A model generated the notes under the pieces. The model ran no database searches, was not told where the DNA came from, and was given only the letters and a program-made list of their open reading frames with translations. Position numbers and translations under genes: made by a program. From the NCBI GenBank assembly GCA_017453565.1, contig JAFTEQ010000023.1:1-49562 (forward strand): DNA of 49,562 nt, written 5' to 3'. This document shows, one piece after another, positions 24,130-33,569 of the stretch. The stretch comes from Bacteroidales bacterium (GTDB lineage Bacteria; Bacteroidota; Bacteroidia; Bacteroidales; UBA932). Positions within the stretch are counted from its first letter, which is position 1. Every line of letters starts with the position of its first letter.

Positions 24130-26307
24130 TTACTGTGCCTGCAGGTAGAGGACGTGGCTGGACCATTCGGTCTTGCCTTCCGCGTGCACGTACGGCATTT
24201 CCAGGCCGTGTTCCATCAGGAACTTGCCGCTGAAGACCTTGCCTTCGAAGGCGCAGGGCTTGCTGCTGCCGCGCACCAGTTCTTCCACCTTGTAGTTGCG
24301 GTTGGGGTCGAGCCCCGCCATAGGCACGGCCGGGAAGATATGGTGGGTGCGGTCGTTGTCGAGACGGAACCAGTAGAACACGGCCTTGTCTTTCTGCTCA
24401 GAGCAGTACATGAGCGAGGAGAACTTCCCGTCTTCGTAGGGCGAGTGCAGACGGTAGATATCGCCGAACTGCACCACCGGACGGATGCGTTTGTACTGCA
24501 CGAGGGCCTCCCGCACGAGTTCCTTCTCTTCGGGGTTCATGTCCTTGGGCTGCATCTCCATACCCAGACGGCCGCTCATGGCCACGTGGATGCGGAACTT
24601 CATGGAGGTGACACGGCCCGTCTGATGGTTGGGCACGGCGCTGATGTGGCTGGCCATGGTGATGGCCGGATAGAAATAGGAAGCGGTCCACTGCATGTAG
24701 ACGCGCTGGCAGGCGTCGGAATTGTCGCTCACCCAGAACTCGTCGAACCAGGGGAGGATGCCCCAGCTGGCCCGTCCGCCGCCGCTGGAGCAGGTCTGGA
24801 TGGTGAGGTCGGGGTAGGCCGCCCTGATGCGGTCGAGGGTCTTTTTGAATCCGGCCCAGAACTCGGCCTGCAGGTGGCTCTGATACTTGAGACGCGGGCT
24901 GCCCGCCGCGCCGATGGAGGCGTTGCAGTCCCATTTGATGTAGTCGAGGCCGGGATCCTGCTTCATGAGGCCGTCCACCACGCCGAAAATGAAATCCTGC
25001 ACTTCCGGATTGGTGAAGTCGAGAATGAGCTGCGTGCCGCCGCGGCCGTAGATGGGAGCGTGGTGCAGGGGACGGAGCACCCAGTCGGGGTGCTTTTCGA
25101 AGAGTTCGCTCTTGGTGTTGGTCATCTCAGGCTCGATCCAGATGCCGAACTTAAGGCCCTTTCGGCCCGCGCTCTGTACCAATCCCGGGATGCCGTGGGG
25201 GAGTTTTTCCTTGTCCACCACCCAGTCGCCCAGGGCGCAGTCGGTGGGGGTGCGTTTGTATTTGCCGCCGAACCAGCCGTCGTCGAGCACGAAGAGTTCA
25301 CCGCCCAGTTCGCTCCAGTCGGCCATCATCTTGTCGAGCACCGGCTCCGAAACGCGGGTGTAGACCCCTTCCCAGCTGTTGAGCAGGATCTTGCGCTCCT
25401 TGTCTCCGTGGGCGAGGCGATACTTGCGTCCCCAGCGGTGGAAGTTGCGGCTCACCCCGCTCAGGCCTTCGTTCGAGAAGGAATAGGCGAGCGCGGGCGT
25501 GGTGAAGGTTCCGCGCGGCTCCAGATGGTATTCCGCGTTGTCGGGGCAGATGCCGGCGAGGAACCAGTGGTAGTTGTGCTTGGCCATGGTGGAGAACATG
25601 AGGTCGTAGTTGCCGCCCCAGCAGAGGGCCGCGCCGATGACCCGGCCGCTGTTCTCCTGCGGCGCGCCGTCGAGGCTGATCATGGCCTCGGAGTGCGAGG
25701 ACTGCGCGTTGCGGATGCCGTCGATGTTGCGCACCAGGCGGATGCCGTTGTCGAGGGGCGCCGTAACCATACGGGCTTCGTCGCCCCAGCTGCCCCCGAA
25801 GGTGCTCACGTGCACGTTGCCCTTGTGGATGGGCAGCACACCCGAGTAGTAACGGCGCAGCGAAATGTCCTTTTTGCCGCCGTTCGTAATCTCTACCCAG
25901 GTCTCGAAGAGGTCTTCCTTCTCATAGCTCTTCCAGCAGTTCTTCACCGTTACGGGGTAGTACTTGTCGCGCGAGACCACCTCCAGGATCTCCCCGTTCT
26001 CCCAGCGGCGCACGGAGGCGTTTTCGATGGCGAGGTCGAGGGTGAAGGCGCCGTCGCTCTGGGTGACGGCGAGGGCGTAGGCGGGGTTGCCGATGGCGAG
26101 TTCGCCCACCCGCATGTCGTAGACCGGATAGGCCCGCTGCGGCTTTGCGCCCGATGCCCGGACGGTGGCGATGTCTGCGGGAGCGGCCTCCCGGCTGCCG
26201 TAGTAGACGATGAGGGGTTCCTTGCCCTGCTCGGCTTCAATCACGAGCGTGGTGCGGGCGGTGTTGAGCGAAAACATGCCCAGAAGCAAAAACAGACTTG
26301 TCAGCAT
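24130..26307 (-). CDS. Secreted alpha-galactosidase (GH36)
   Basis: 725 residues. A short signal peptide (MLTSLFLLLGMFSLNTA) precedes the N-terminal beta-supersandwich (about 25-310), a TIM barrel (about 315-640) and a C-terminal beta domain. Key motifs: ELFVLDDGWFGGK, GIWIEPEMTN, YIKWDCN with the nucleophile Asp460, QTCSSGGGRASWG, and SDNSDA (Asp528/Asp531) holding the acid/base. Length and motifs fit GH36 alpha-galactosidases acting on raffinose-type sugars or galactomannan side chains. It is embedded between a MATE transporter gene (7-bp overlap) and rnr, not in a PUL. Confidence 0.93.
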   Translation of the reverse strand: MLTSLFLLLGMFSLNTARTTLVIEAEQGKEPLIVYYGSREAAPADIATVRASGAKPQRAYPVYDMRVGELAIGNPAYALAVTQSDGAFTLDLAIENASVRRWENGEILEVVSRDKYYPVTVKNCWKSYEKEDLFETWVEITNGGKKDISLRRYYSGVLPIHKGNVHVSTFGGSWGDEARMVTAPLDNGIRLVRNIDGIRNAQSSHSEAMISLDGAPQENSGRVIGAALCWGGNYDLMFSTMAKHNYHWFLAGICPDNAEYHLEPRGTFTTPALAYSFSNEGLSGVSRNFHRWGRKYRLAHGDKERKILLNSWEGVYTRVSEPVLDKMMADWSELGGELFVLDDGWFGGKYKRTPTDCALGDWVVDKEKLPHGIPGLVQSAGRKGLKFGIWIEPEMTNTKSELFEKHPDWVLRPLHHAPIYGRGGTQLILDFTNPEVQDFIFGVVDGLMKQDPGLDYIKWDCNASIGAAGSPRLKYQSHLQAEFWAGFKKTLDRIRAAYPDLTIQTCSSGGGRASWGILPWFDEFWVSDNSDACQRVYMQWTASYFYPAITMASHISAVPNHQTGRVTSMKFRIHVAMSGRLGMEMQPKDMNPEEKELVREALVQYKRIRPVVQFGDIYRLHSPYEDGKFSSLMYCSEQKDKAVFYWFRLDNDRTHHIFPAVPMAGLDPNRNYKVEELVRGSSKPCAFEGKVFSGKFLMEHGLEMPYVHAEGKTEWSSHVLYLQAQ

Positions 26308-27647
26308 AGCGTAAAATGTGGTTTGATTACATATTTCTTATAAACGGCGGTCAGGTAGACCGTACGGAACAGCAGGTGTGCGAAATAGGCTGCCAGCAGC
26401 AGATGCAGGGCCGCCGGGCCCGAGGGGTGCAGCAAGCCTACGCCCGCATACCAGACCAACAGGAAGGAGGCGAGGGCCCCCATCATGGCGTTGCGGATGC
26501 CGCGCGAGGCGGTGGCGCCCAGGTAGATGCCGTCCCAGGCGAAAGCGGCGCAGCCCAGCGGGGGCATGAGCAGCAGCCAGGGAAGGAAGGGCCGGCAGGC
26601 GGAAACGACGCCCTCGTCGGAAGTCATAATCTGCAGCAGCGGCCCGCCGCCGAAATGGTAGACGCCCACGAACACCACGGCGAGCGCGAAACTCCAGGCA
26701 AAGACGGCGCGCACCGTGCGGCGGGTCATGGGCTCGTCGCCCGCGCCGATGAATCGTCCCGTGAGGGCCTCGCCCGCATAGGCGAAACCGTCGGTGAAGA
26801 ACGAGAACACCATGAGGATGTTCATCATGATGGACGAGCAGGCCAGGAGCACGTCGCCCATGCGCGCGGCCAGGATGGTGAATCCCATGTAGATGGCGGT
26901 GAACGAGAGGGAGCGCAGCAGCAGGTCGGCGTTCATGGAAAGGAAGCCCCGCAGGCCCTGCAGCCAGCCTTCCAGACGGGCGCCCGCGAAGACGCGGCGG
27001 TATTTGATGCCGCACACCAGCAGGGCGAAGAGCAGACCGGTGTACTGGGCCACGAGCGTGCCCAGGGCAATGCCGTCGAAACCCAGTCCGGCCCAGCCGC
27101 CGATGCCGAGGGTGAGCACGATGCTCGCCGCAATGTTGACTGTGTTCACCACCAGGTCGGTAAACATGGAACTGAGCGAGTCCTGCATGCCCACGAACCA
27201 GCCACGGATGGCCATGAGCGACAGGGTGGCGGGGGCGGCCCATACCCTGATGCTGAAATAGCGCAGGGCGAGGGCCCAGACCCGGGGAGAACTCTCCACC
27301 ACCAGGCCCGCGAGGGCGAGGAAAGGCCGCTGCAGCAGGAGGATGAGTGCGGCCATGAGCAGGGCCGCGGCAGCTCCGCGCAGCAGGATGCGCACGCAGT
27401 CGTCTGTGTCCTGCCGGCCGTAAGCCTGGGCCGTGAGCCCGCCGGTGCTCGCCCGCAGGAAAAAGAAATTCCAGTAGAGGAGGTTGAAGAGGAGCCCGCC
27501 CACCGAGATGCCCCCTATGAAGGCGGCGGCCCCGCCGGGCAGGTGTCCCGCCACGGCAATGTCGACCATTCCCACCAGCGGAACGGTGAGATTTGCCAGG
27601 ATGCTGGGCAGCGACAGGCGCAGGATTTCCTTGTTGAGGCCGTTCAT
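26301..27647 (-). CDS. MATE-family efflux transporter (DinF-like)
   Basis: 448 residues with 12 hydrophobic helices in two similar halves. The N-terminus NKEILRLSLPSILANLTVPLVGMVDIAVAGHL is the MATE/DinF signature; the second half opens with RGFLSMNADLLLRSLSFTAIYMGFT. It would export cationic or other small compounds in exchange for H+ or Na+ at the inner membrane. Substrate unknown. Its start overlaps the rsgA stop by 4 bp. Confidence 0.92.
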   Translation of the reverse strand: MNGLNKEILRLSLPSILANLTVPLVGMVDIAVAGHLPGGAAAFIGGISVGGLLFNLLYWNFFFLRASTGGLTAQAYGRQDTDDCVRILLRGAAAALLMAALILLLQRPFLALAGLVVESSPRVWALALRYFSIRVWAAPATLSLMAIRGWFVGMQDSLSSMFTDLVVNTVNIAASIVLTLGIGGWAGLGFDGIALGTLVAQYTGLLFALLVCGIKYRRVFAGARLEGWLQGLRGFLSMNADLLLRSLSFTAIYMGFTILAARMGDVLLACSSIMMNILMVFSFFTDGFAYAGEALTGRFIGAGDEPMTRRTVRAVFAWSFALAVVFVGVYHFGGGPLLQIMTSDEGVVSACRPFLPWLLLMPPLGCAAFAWDGIYLGATASRGIRNAMMGALASFLLVWYAGVGLLHPSGPAALHLLLAAYFAHLLFRTVYLTAVYKKYVIKPHFTLC

Positions 27648-28567
27648 CGGAATTTGCGGTCTTCTTCGAGCATGCCCAGATAGGAGTTGTAGCGCTCGGG
27701 GCTGATCTCACCCCGGTCTACGGCCTCTTTTACGGCGCAGCCCGGTTCGTGCGTGTGGGTGCAGGGCGTGAAGCGGCAGTGCTCCGAGGCCTTCAGCATC
27801 TCGGGGAAATAGAGGGGAATCTCCTCCGGCTTGAGGTCTACCAGGCCGAAGCCGCGCAGGCCGGGACTGTCGATGAGGAAACCCCCGCCGGAAAGGGGAT
27901 ACATCTCGTAGAGGGAGGTGGTGTGTTTGCCCTGCAGATGCGCCGCGCTGATGCGTCCCACCTTGGGGCTGAGGGAGGGGTCGAGGCTGTGGATGAGCGA
28001 CGACTTCCCCACGCCCGACTCGCCCGAGAAGAGCACCACCTTGCCCCGGCACAGCTCACGCAGGGCGTCCACCCCTTCGCCCGTTTTGGCCGAGGTCTCC
28101 AGCACGCGGTAGCCCGCGCTTTCGTAGATGCGGCGGAAACGGGCCACTTCTTCCGGTGCCTCGTTGCGATAGAGGTCGGTCTTGTTGAGCACGATCACGG
28201 CGGGAATGCCGTACACTTCGCAGGTCACCAGGATGCGGTCGAGGAAGGGGAGTTTGAGTTCGGGGAACCAGAGGCTCACCACGAGCACGGCAAGGTCAAG
28301 GTTGGCCGCGATCACGTGCGCGCTGCGGCTGAGGTTGGTCGATTTGCGGATCACATAGTTGCGCCGAGGGAGGATCTGTGTGATGAGGGCCGCTTCGCCG
28401 TCGTCCGGAAGGGCGTATAGGACGCAGTCGCCCACGGCCACCGGATTGGTGGCGCTGCTGCCTTCCAGCCGGACCCGGCCGCGCAGGACGGCGGGGAAGG
28501 GCGCCCACTCGGGCAGGGCGCTCAGCAGGTAATGGCTTCCGGCATTCTTGACGACGACCGCTTCCAT
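27644..28567 (-). CDS. rsgA: Ribosome small-subunit GTPase RsgA
   Basis: 307 residues. An N-terminal OB fold (about 1-70) is followed by a circularly permuted GTPase with the motif order NKTD (G4), SAK (G5), GESGVGKSS (G1) and DSPG (G3), then the C-terminal zinc finger EHCRFTPCTHTHEPGC. It helps 30S subunit maturation in the cytosol. It lies 7 bp after the polyprenyl synthetase gene and overlaps the MATE gene by 4 bp. Confidence 0.96.
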   Translation of the reverse strand: MEAVVVKNAGSHYLLSALPEWAPFPAVLRGRVRLEGSSATNPVAVGDCVLYALPDDGEAALITQILPRRNYVIRKSTNLSRSAHVIAANLDLAVLVVSLWFPELKLPFLDRILVTCEVYGIPAVIVLNKTDLYRNEAPEEVARFRRIYESAGYRVLETSAKTGEGVDALRELCRGKVVLFSGESGVGKSSLIHSLDPSLSPKVGRISAAHLQGKHTTSLYEMYPLSGGGFLIDSPGLRGFGLVDLKPEEIPLYFPEMLKASEHCRFTPCTHTHEPGCAVKEAVDRGEISPERYNSYLGMLEEDRKFR

Positions 28568-28574
28568 ACAGGGA

Positions 28575-29597
28575 CTATTTGGCGCGGCCCGTGAGTCGGT
28601 CGGCGAAACGCCGCAGCATCTGCAGGCGCACGGGACCGAGCCGGATCTTCTCTACGGCTTCGAGGCCGCGGGCGGTGTAACGCAGGATCTCGGCGCAGGC
28701 GTCGTCGTGGACGCCCAGTTCCCGGTAGAGCGCGCACACGGCCTCCACCTTGGCCGCTTTTCCGACTTCGTCCGTAGCCGGTGCTGAGAATGCGGCGCGG
28801 AAACGTCGTTCCGTGTCTCCGCCCTTCCGGTCGGCCTGGGCCGCTTTTTCCAGGGCATGGATGGTGAGCCAGCTCTTCTTGGCGTTGAGGATGTCGCCTC
28901 CGATGGGCTTGCCGAAGACCTTCTGGTCTCCGAAAGCGTCGAGGTAGTCGTCGGCCACCTGGAAGGCCATGCCCAGGCTGTAGCCGTAGTCGTACATGGC
29001 CCGGCAGGCATCTTCCGGCGCTCCGGCAAGCAGTGCGCCTGTCTGGGCTGAGCAGGCCAGCAGGACGGCGGTCTTGAGCCCGATCATCTGCTCGTACTCG
29101 GCCATGGTCACGTCCTCGCGCGACTCGAACTCCAGGTCGTACTGCTGCCCCTCGCAAACCTGGGCGGCCGTGCGGGAAAAGAGCTCCAGCACGTCGTCGA
29201 GCACGGAGGCAGGCGCCTTTGCCATGCGTTTGTAGGCCTCGATGAGCATGACGTCGCCGGAAAGGATGGCCGTGTCGGGGTTCCAGCGCTTCCACACGGT
29301 GGGCTCGCCCCGACGCAGGGGGGAGCGGTCCATGATGTCGTCGTGGATGAGGGTGAAGCTGTGGAAGACCTCCAGGGCCTCTGCCGGTGCGAGAACCGAT
29401 TCCGGGATGGGAGTCCGGGCATCGTCGGCCTTGCGGAAGAGGGCGTAGGCGAGCAGGCACAGCTGCGGACGGATGCGCTTGCCGCCGATGCGGATCATGT
29501 AGCGCAGGGGATCGTAGAGGCCGGCCGGTTCTTCGGGAAAACGTATGTTGTCAAACAGGGAGCGCAGGGCGCCGTCGAGCTGCTTATCGGTCTTCAT
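28575..29597 (-). CDS. Polyprenyl diphosphate synthase
   Basis: 340 residues from ATG 29597. GGKRIRP, the first Asp-rich motif LIHDDIMDRS and the second QVADDYLDAFGDQ identify a trans-isoprenyl diphosphate synthase. It condenses isopentenyl diphosphate with an allylic diphosphate for quinone or other prenyl chains. The DDxxD spacing (not DDxxxxD) and length suit a medium- or long-chain enzyme, but chain length cannot be read reliably. Start chosen because a -7 element lies directly upstream, making the earlier in-frame ATG at 29693 untranscribed. First gene of the operon. Confidence 0.92.
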   Translation of the reverse strand: MKTDKQLDGALRSLFDNIRFPEEPAGLYDPLRYMIRIGGKRIRPQLCLLAYALFRKADDARTPIPESVLAPAEALEVFHSFTLIHDDIMDRSPLRRGEPTVWKRWNPDTAILSGDVMLIEAYKRMAKAPASVLDDVLELFSRTAAQVCEGQQYDLEFESREDVTMAEYEQMIGLKTAVLLACSAQTGALLAGAPEDACRAMYDYGYSLGMAFQVADDYLDAFGDQKVFGKPIGGDILNAKKSWLTIHALEKAAQADRKGGDTERRFRAAFSAPATDEVGKAAKVEAVCALYRELGVHDDACAEILRYTARGLEAVEKIRLGPVRLQMLRRFADRLTGRAK

Positions 29598-29601
29598 ACC
29601 A

Positions 29602-29609
29602 CAAATATA
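29602..29609 (-). promoter_or_regulatory. -7 element (TATATTTG) of the polyprenyl synthase-rnr operon
   Basis: Exact TAnnTTTG on the minus strand, 4 nt before the ATG at 29597. A nearly leaderless transcript is implied. Confidence 0.55.
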
Positions 29610-29641
29610 GGTAAAAAAGTGCAGGTTTCCCGGAAAAATCG

Positions 29642-29649
29642 TAGCTTTG
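29642..29649 (+). promoter_or_regulatory. -7 element (TAGCTTTG) of the plus-strand operon
   Basis: Exact TAnnTTTG match, 22 nt before the ATG at 29672, divergent from the promoter at 29602. No clear -33 box. Confidence 0.5.
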
Positions 29650-29671
29650 TATATCAACTTTGCAAGATACC

Positions 29672-30685
29672 ATGAAATCTCTGTTTGCCTCATTTGCGGC
29701 GCTGTCGCTGCTGTTGGCCTGCGGCCCCAAGGACCCCGGCACGGCCATCCTTTTTGAAACCGACCTGGGCAACGACGTCGACGACGTGCTGGCCCTCGAC
29801 CTTGTGCTCAAGGAGGGCGAAAAGGCCGGTGTACCGCTGCTGGGCGTGGGCACCCACCGTCCCGGCCCCACCGACGCCCGCTACCTCGACGGCTTCCTCA
29901 CCTGGTACGGCTATCCAGAGATCCCCGTTGCGGAATCGCAGATCCTCGACACCGTGCTGCACGACGTACCCGACTACACGGCGAAGGTGGTCGCCCTCAG
30001 CAAAGAGGACGGTTCGCCCCTGTTCGCCTGCAGCCGCGCCGCCTACGAAGACCCGGTGGTGATGCACCGGCGTCTGCTCGCCGGCCGGAAGGACGGATCC
30101 GTAGTCTTCCTGTCCACGGGCTTTGCCACCGAACTCGCGCGCCTGCTGGAGAGCGGTCCCGACGACATCTCACCCTTGAGCGGACGCGAACTCGTGGCCA
30201 AAAAGGTGCGTTTCCTCTCCATCATGTGCGGCAGCACCCGGCCCGCTTACGCCGAGTTCAACGTAAAGAACGACATCCCCGCCATGCAGAAGGTGTTTTC
30301 CGATTGGCCGGGTCCCATCTACGTGACCCCGTTCGAGATCGGGACCATCTCCCGTTATCCTGCGCGCGCCATCGAGGAAGACTTCGGCTGGGCGGACGCG
30401 CATCCGCTTGTTGAGGCCTACAAGTGCTATCTGCCCATGCCCTACGACCGTCCGGTCTGGGACGTGCTCGCCGCCGCCTGGATCTTCCATCCCGAAATGT
30501 TCAGCCTGAGTCCTGCCGGCGATTTCAGCATCGACGAACAGGGCCGTTCCTCCTTCACCCCGCGCGAAGGCGGCTGCCACCACGTGCTGGAACTCGACAA
30601 GGCCCAGGCCGACGCCCTGGTGGCCTACATGGTTGAACTGAGTACGCAGGAGCCGCCGCGCCGCGCTGCCAAAGCCGCCCGTTGA
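29672..30685 (+). CDS. Nucleoside hydrolase-like lipoprotein (IUNH family)
   Basis: 337 residues from ATG 29672. Lipobox LLLAC (Cys17). The mature protein opens TAILFETDLGNDVDDVLALDL, the Asp-rich calcium-binding motif of inosine-uridine nucleoside hydrolases in the form seen in Bacteroidetes lipoproteins. Later segments VVFLSTGFATELARLL, FLSIMCGST and YDRPVWDVLAAAWI (second metal/ribose Asp) fit the fold. It would split nucleosides or other N-ribosides in the periplasm; the substrate is uncertain. Its TGA shares one base with the next ATG. Confidence 0.87.
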   Translation: MKSLFASFAALSLLLACGPKDPGTAILFETDLGNDVDDVLALDLVLKEGEKAGVPLLGVGTHRPGPTDARYLDGFLTWYGYPEIPVAESQILDTVLHDVPDYTAKVVALSKEDGSPLFACSRAAYEDPVVMHRRLLAGRKDGSVVFLSTGFATELARLLESGPDDISPLSGRELVAKKVRFLSIMCGSTRPAYAEFNVKNDIPAMQKVFSDWPGPIYVTPFEIGTISRYPARAIEEDFGWADAHPLVEAYKCYLPMPYDRPVWDVLAAAWIFHPEMFSLSPAGDFSIDEQGRSSFTPREGGCHHVLELDKAQADALVAYMVELSTQEPPRRAAKAAR

Positions 30686-31944
30686 TGGACCGGCGCGAAC
30701 TGGAAGTGATGGCTCCCGCCGGCGACTTCGCGTCGCTGCGCGCAGCCATTCAGGGAGGTGCCGATTCGGTCTACTTCGGGGTGGGCACGCTCAACATGCG
30801 CGCCCGCTCCGCTAACAATTTTCTGGAATCCGACCTGCCGGAGGTGGTGCGCATCTGCCGGGAAAACGGCCTCAGGAGCTACCTGACCCTCAATATCTCC
30901 CTCTTCCAGGACGAACTTATTCCCATGCGGGAGACCCTGTTGGCCGCGCGTGAGGCGGGGGTGAGCGCCGTCATTGCCTCGGACATGGCGGCCATCCTGG
31001 AGGCCCGCCGCCTGGGACTCGAGGTGCACGCCTCCACCCAGCTCAACATCTCCAACGAAGAATCCCTTCGCTTCTACGCGCAGTGGGCCGACGTGGCGGT
31101 GCTCGCCCGGGAACTGACCCTTGGGCAGGTGCGCGACATCGCCGACTTCGTGGAGCGGGAGAGCATTAAAGGCCCGTCGGGTGCGCCTGTCCGGCTCGAG
31201 ATGTTCGTGCATGGAGCCCTCTGTATGGCCGTTTCCGGCAAATGCTACCTGAGCCTGCACAACTACGGTGCTTCGGCCAACCGGGGTGCCTGCATGCAGG
31301 TCTGCCGCCGCGGCTACGAGGTCACCGACCGCGAAACCGGCCGCAGCCTCGCCATCGACAACGAGTATATCATGTCGCCCAAGGACCTCTGTACGGTGGA
31401 GTTCCTCGATAAGATCGTGGCGGCCGGGGTGCGTGTGTTCAAGATCGAGGGGCGGGCCCGCTCGGCAGAATACGTGCGTTGCTGTGCCTCCTGCTACCGC
31501 CGGGCGGCCGATGCCGTGGCGGACGGAAGCTTCACGCCCGAACTGGCCGCGACGCTCAAGGAAGAACTCGCGAACGTGTTTAACCGCGGCTTCTGGGACG
31601 GTTACTACCAGGGCGCGCGCCTGGGTGAGTGGAGCCAGGTCTATGGCAGCCAGGCCCGCCGCCGCAAGGAGTATCTGGGCAAGGTGACCAACTGGTTCGA
31701 CCGCCTGGGCGTGGCCGAAGTGGAGGTGCAGACCCGCAGCCTGAAAAAAGGAACCCGGCTGCTTGCCATCGGGGCTACCACCGGCGCGGTGGAGTTCGTC
31801 GCCGACGACATCCGCCTGGAATACACTCCGCTGGAAGAGATTCCCAAGGGCAGCCGCTGCTCGGTGGCGGTCCGGCCTGCCGGAGACAGTGGCGCGACTT
31901 TTGAACGCCTGCACCGCGGCGACAAAATCTTTATCTACGAATAA
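30685..31944 (+). CDS. U32-family peptidase-like protein (TrhP/RlhA-type)
   Basis: 419 residues. LEVMAPAGDFASLRAAIQGGADSVYFG at the start and the U32 signature EMFVHGALCMAVSGKCYLS identify the family. Cys residues in CMAVSGKC and NRGACMQVCRRGY match the four-Cys pattern thought to hold an iron-sulfur cluster. Members TrhP and RlhA hydroxylate tRNA or rRNA uridine/cytidine using prephenate, so RNA modification is likelier than proteolysis. Which subfamily this is cannot be settled here. Start ATG 30685 overlaps the upstream stop (TGATG). Confidence 0.9.
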   Translation: MDRRELEVMAPAGDFASLRAAIQGGADSVYFGVGTLNMRARSANNFLESDLPEVVRICRENGLRSYLTLNISLFQDELIPMRETLLAAREAGVSAVIASDMAAILEARRLGLEVHASTQLNISNEESLRFYAQWADVAVLARELTLGQVRDIADFVERESIKGPSGAPVRLEMFVHGALCMAVSGKCYLSLHNYGASANRGACMQVCRRGYEVTDRETGRSLAIDNEYIMSPKDLCTVEFLDKIVAAGVRVFKIEGRARSAEYVRCCASCYRRAADAVADGSFTPELAATLKEELANVFNRGFWDGYYQGARLGEWSQVYGSQARRRKEYLGKVTNWFDRLGVAEVEVQTRSLKKGTRLLAIGATTGAVEFVADDIRLEYTPLEEIPKGSRCSVAVRPAGDSGATFERLHRGDKIFIYE

Positions 31945-33567
31945 ATGAAAAAGACCATCCTCATATCGGCGCTTTTGCTCGCGACGTTCTTCCTGCAAGC
32001 TCAGGACAAGAGCTCCCGCGCGTTCGACTTCGGAAAATGGACCCGCATCCACTCGGCGGTGCTGCAGGAACTCAACCGTTCCTACGTGGATTCGCTGCCT
32101 ATAGGACGCCTGGTGCAGTCGGGCATCGACGCCATGCTCTCCCAGCTCGATCCCTACACCGTCTTTGTTCCGGAAGACAGGAACGAAGACTTTGAGATGA
32201 TGATTTCCAACACCTACGGGGGCATCGGAGCTGTCATCTACAAGCCCGACAAGCAGGGGAACGTCATCATCAACGAACCCTATGAGAACGCGCCCGCCCA
32301 CCGTTACGGCCTGCGCTGCGGCGACGAGATCATGGCCATCGACGGGGTGAGCGTGCACGGACTCGACACCAAGGCCTGCAGCGACCGGATGAAGGGCAAA
32401 CCCGGCACCTCGGTGGTCTTCCACGTGAAGGATGTGCGCACGGGCGGGGAGAAAGACATCACCGTGGTGCGTGAACGCATCCACTTGCCCGACATCGAAT
32501 ACTCCGGCATGGTGGACGACACCACCGGCTACGCCCTCCTCACCGGTTTTACCGAAGGCGTTTCGAAAGAACTCGCCGCCCGCATCAAGGCGCTTAAGGC
32601 GCAGGGAATGAAGCAGTTCGTGCTCGATCTGCGCGGCAACGGCGGCGGCCTCATGCACGAGGCGGTCGATATCGTGGGCCTCTTCGTGCCCAAGGGGACG
32701 GTGGTGGTGACCGCCCGGGGCAGCAGTGCCGAAGCGGTGCAGACCTACGCCACCTCCTCCGAGCCGCTCGACACCGCGTTGCCGCTCATCGTGCTGGTCG
32801 ATTCGGCTTCCGCCTCCTCGTCGGAGATCGTGGCGGGTTCGCTCCAGGACCTCGACCGTGCCACCATCATGGGCGCCCGCACCTTCGGCAAGGGTTTGGT
32901 GCAGAGCGTCCGGCCCCTGCCGTTCGGCGCCCAGCTCAAAGTGACCATCGCCAAGTACTATACCCCCTCGGGCCGCTGCGTGCAGGCCATCGATTATTCC
33001 CGGCGCAATGAGGACGGGTCGGTGGGGCACATTCCCGATTCGCTCACGCATGCCTTCAAGACCGCCCACGGGCGCACGGTGCGCGACGGCGGCGGTATCA
33101 CTCCGGACGTCACGCTCAAGGGCCACGAGTACAGTCGTCTCACCTACTCGCTTGTGGTTCATGGTGTTACGGAACAGTATGTGCTCGACTACGTGCGCCG
33201 GCACGAGTCCATCGCTCCGCTGGCCGACTTCCATTTCACCGACGCCGACTACGAGGACTTCATCACCTTTGCGAAAAACAAGGAGTTCGATTACCGTTCC
33301 GGGGCCCTGGCGCAGTTCGACCAGATGCGCGCCACCCTCGCCAAAGACGGGCTCGAGGAGCAGATGTCGGCCCAGCTCGACGCCTTGCACAAGGCGCTGG
33401 AGATGGACAAGGAGACCTTCCTGCGCCTCAAGAAGACGGAGATCGTGCCCATCCTGGAAGAGGAAATAGCCGTCCGTTACTACTTCCAGCCTGCCGGCGT
33501 ACAGGTGCGCCTGCGCTACGACACCGCCCTTCGGGAAGCCTTGCGCAGCCCCAAGATATCTTATTGA
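31945..33567 (+). CDS. S41 C-terminal processing protease (CtpA/Prc type)
   Basis: 540 residues. Signal peptide MKKTILISALLLATFFLQAQ. An N-terminal helical part (about 25-75), a PDZ domain (about 80-170, TYGGIGAVIY...GDEIMAIDGVSV) and the S41 core follow, with VDSASASSSEIVAG (nucleophile Ser293) and FGKGLVQS (Lys316) forming the Ser-Lys dyad. A long C-terminal helical region (about 400-540) is present. It acts in the periplasm on protein C-termini. It directly follows the U32 gene with no gap and precedes rdgB by 2 bp. Confidence 0.95.
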   Translation: MKKTILISALLLATFFLQAQDKSSRAFDFGKWTRIHSAVLQELNRSYVDSLPIGRLVQSGIDAMLSQLDPYTVFVPEDRNEDFEMMISNTYGGIGAVIYKPDKQGNVIINEPYENAPAHRYGLRCGDEIMAIDGVSVHGLDTKACSDRMKGKPGTSVVFHVKDVRTGGEKDITVVRERIHLPDIEYSGMVDDTTGYALLTGFTEGVSKELAARIKALKAQGMKQFVLDLRGNGGGLMHEAVDIVGLFVPKGTVVVTARGSSAEAVQTYATSSEPLDTALPLIVLVDSASASSSEIVAGSLQDLDRATIMGARTFGKGLVQSVRPLPFGAQLKVTIAKYYTPSGRCVQAIDYSRRNEDGSVGHIPDSLTHAFKTAHGRTVRDGGGITPDVTLKGHEYSRLTYSLVVHGVTEQYVLDYVRRHESIAPLADFHFTDADYEDFITFAKNKEFDYRSGALAQFDQMRATLAKDGLEEQMSAQLDALHKALEMDKETFLRLKKTEIVPILEEEIAVRYYFQPAGVQVRLRYDTALREALRSPKISY

Positions 33568-33569
33568 GT

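Noticed and set aside
29598..29693. Earlier ATG (29693) for polyprenyl synthase
   Set aside because: It would add 32 non-homologous residues and lies upstream of the -7 element at 29602-29609.
30625..33390. Long minus-strand open frame antisense to the U32 and S41 genes
   Set aside because: The plus-strand products carry complete U32 and S41 motifs with coupled starts.
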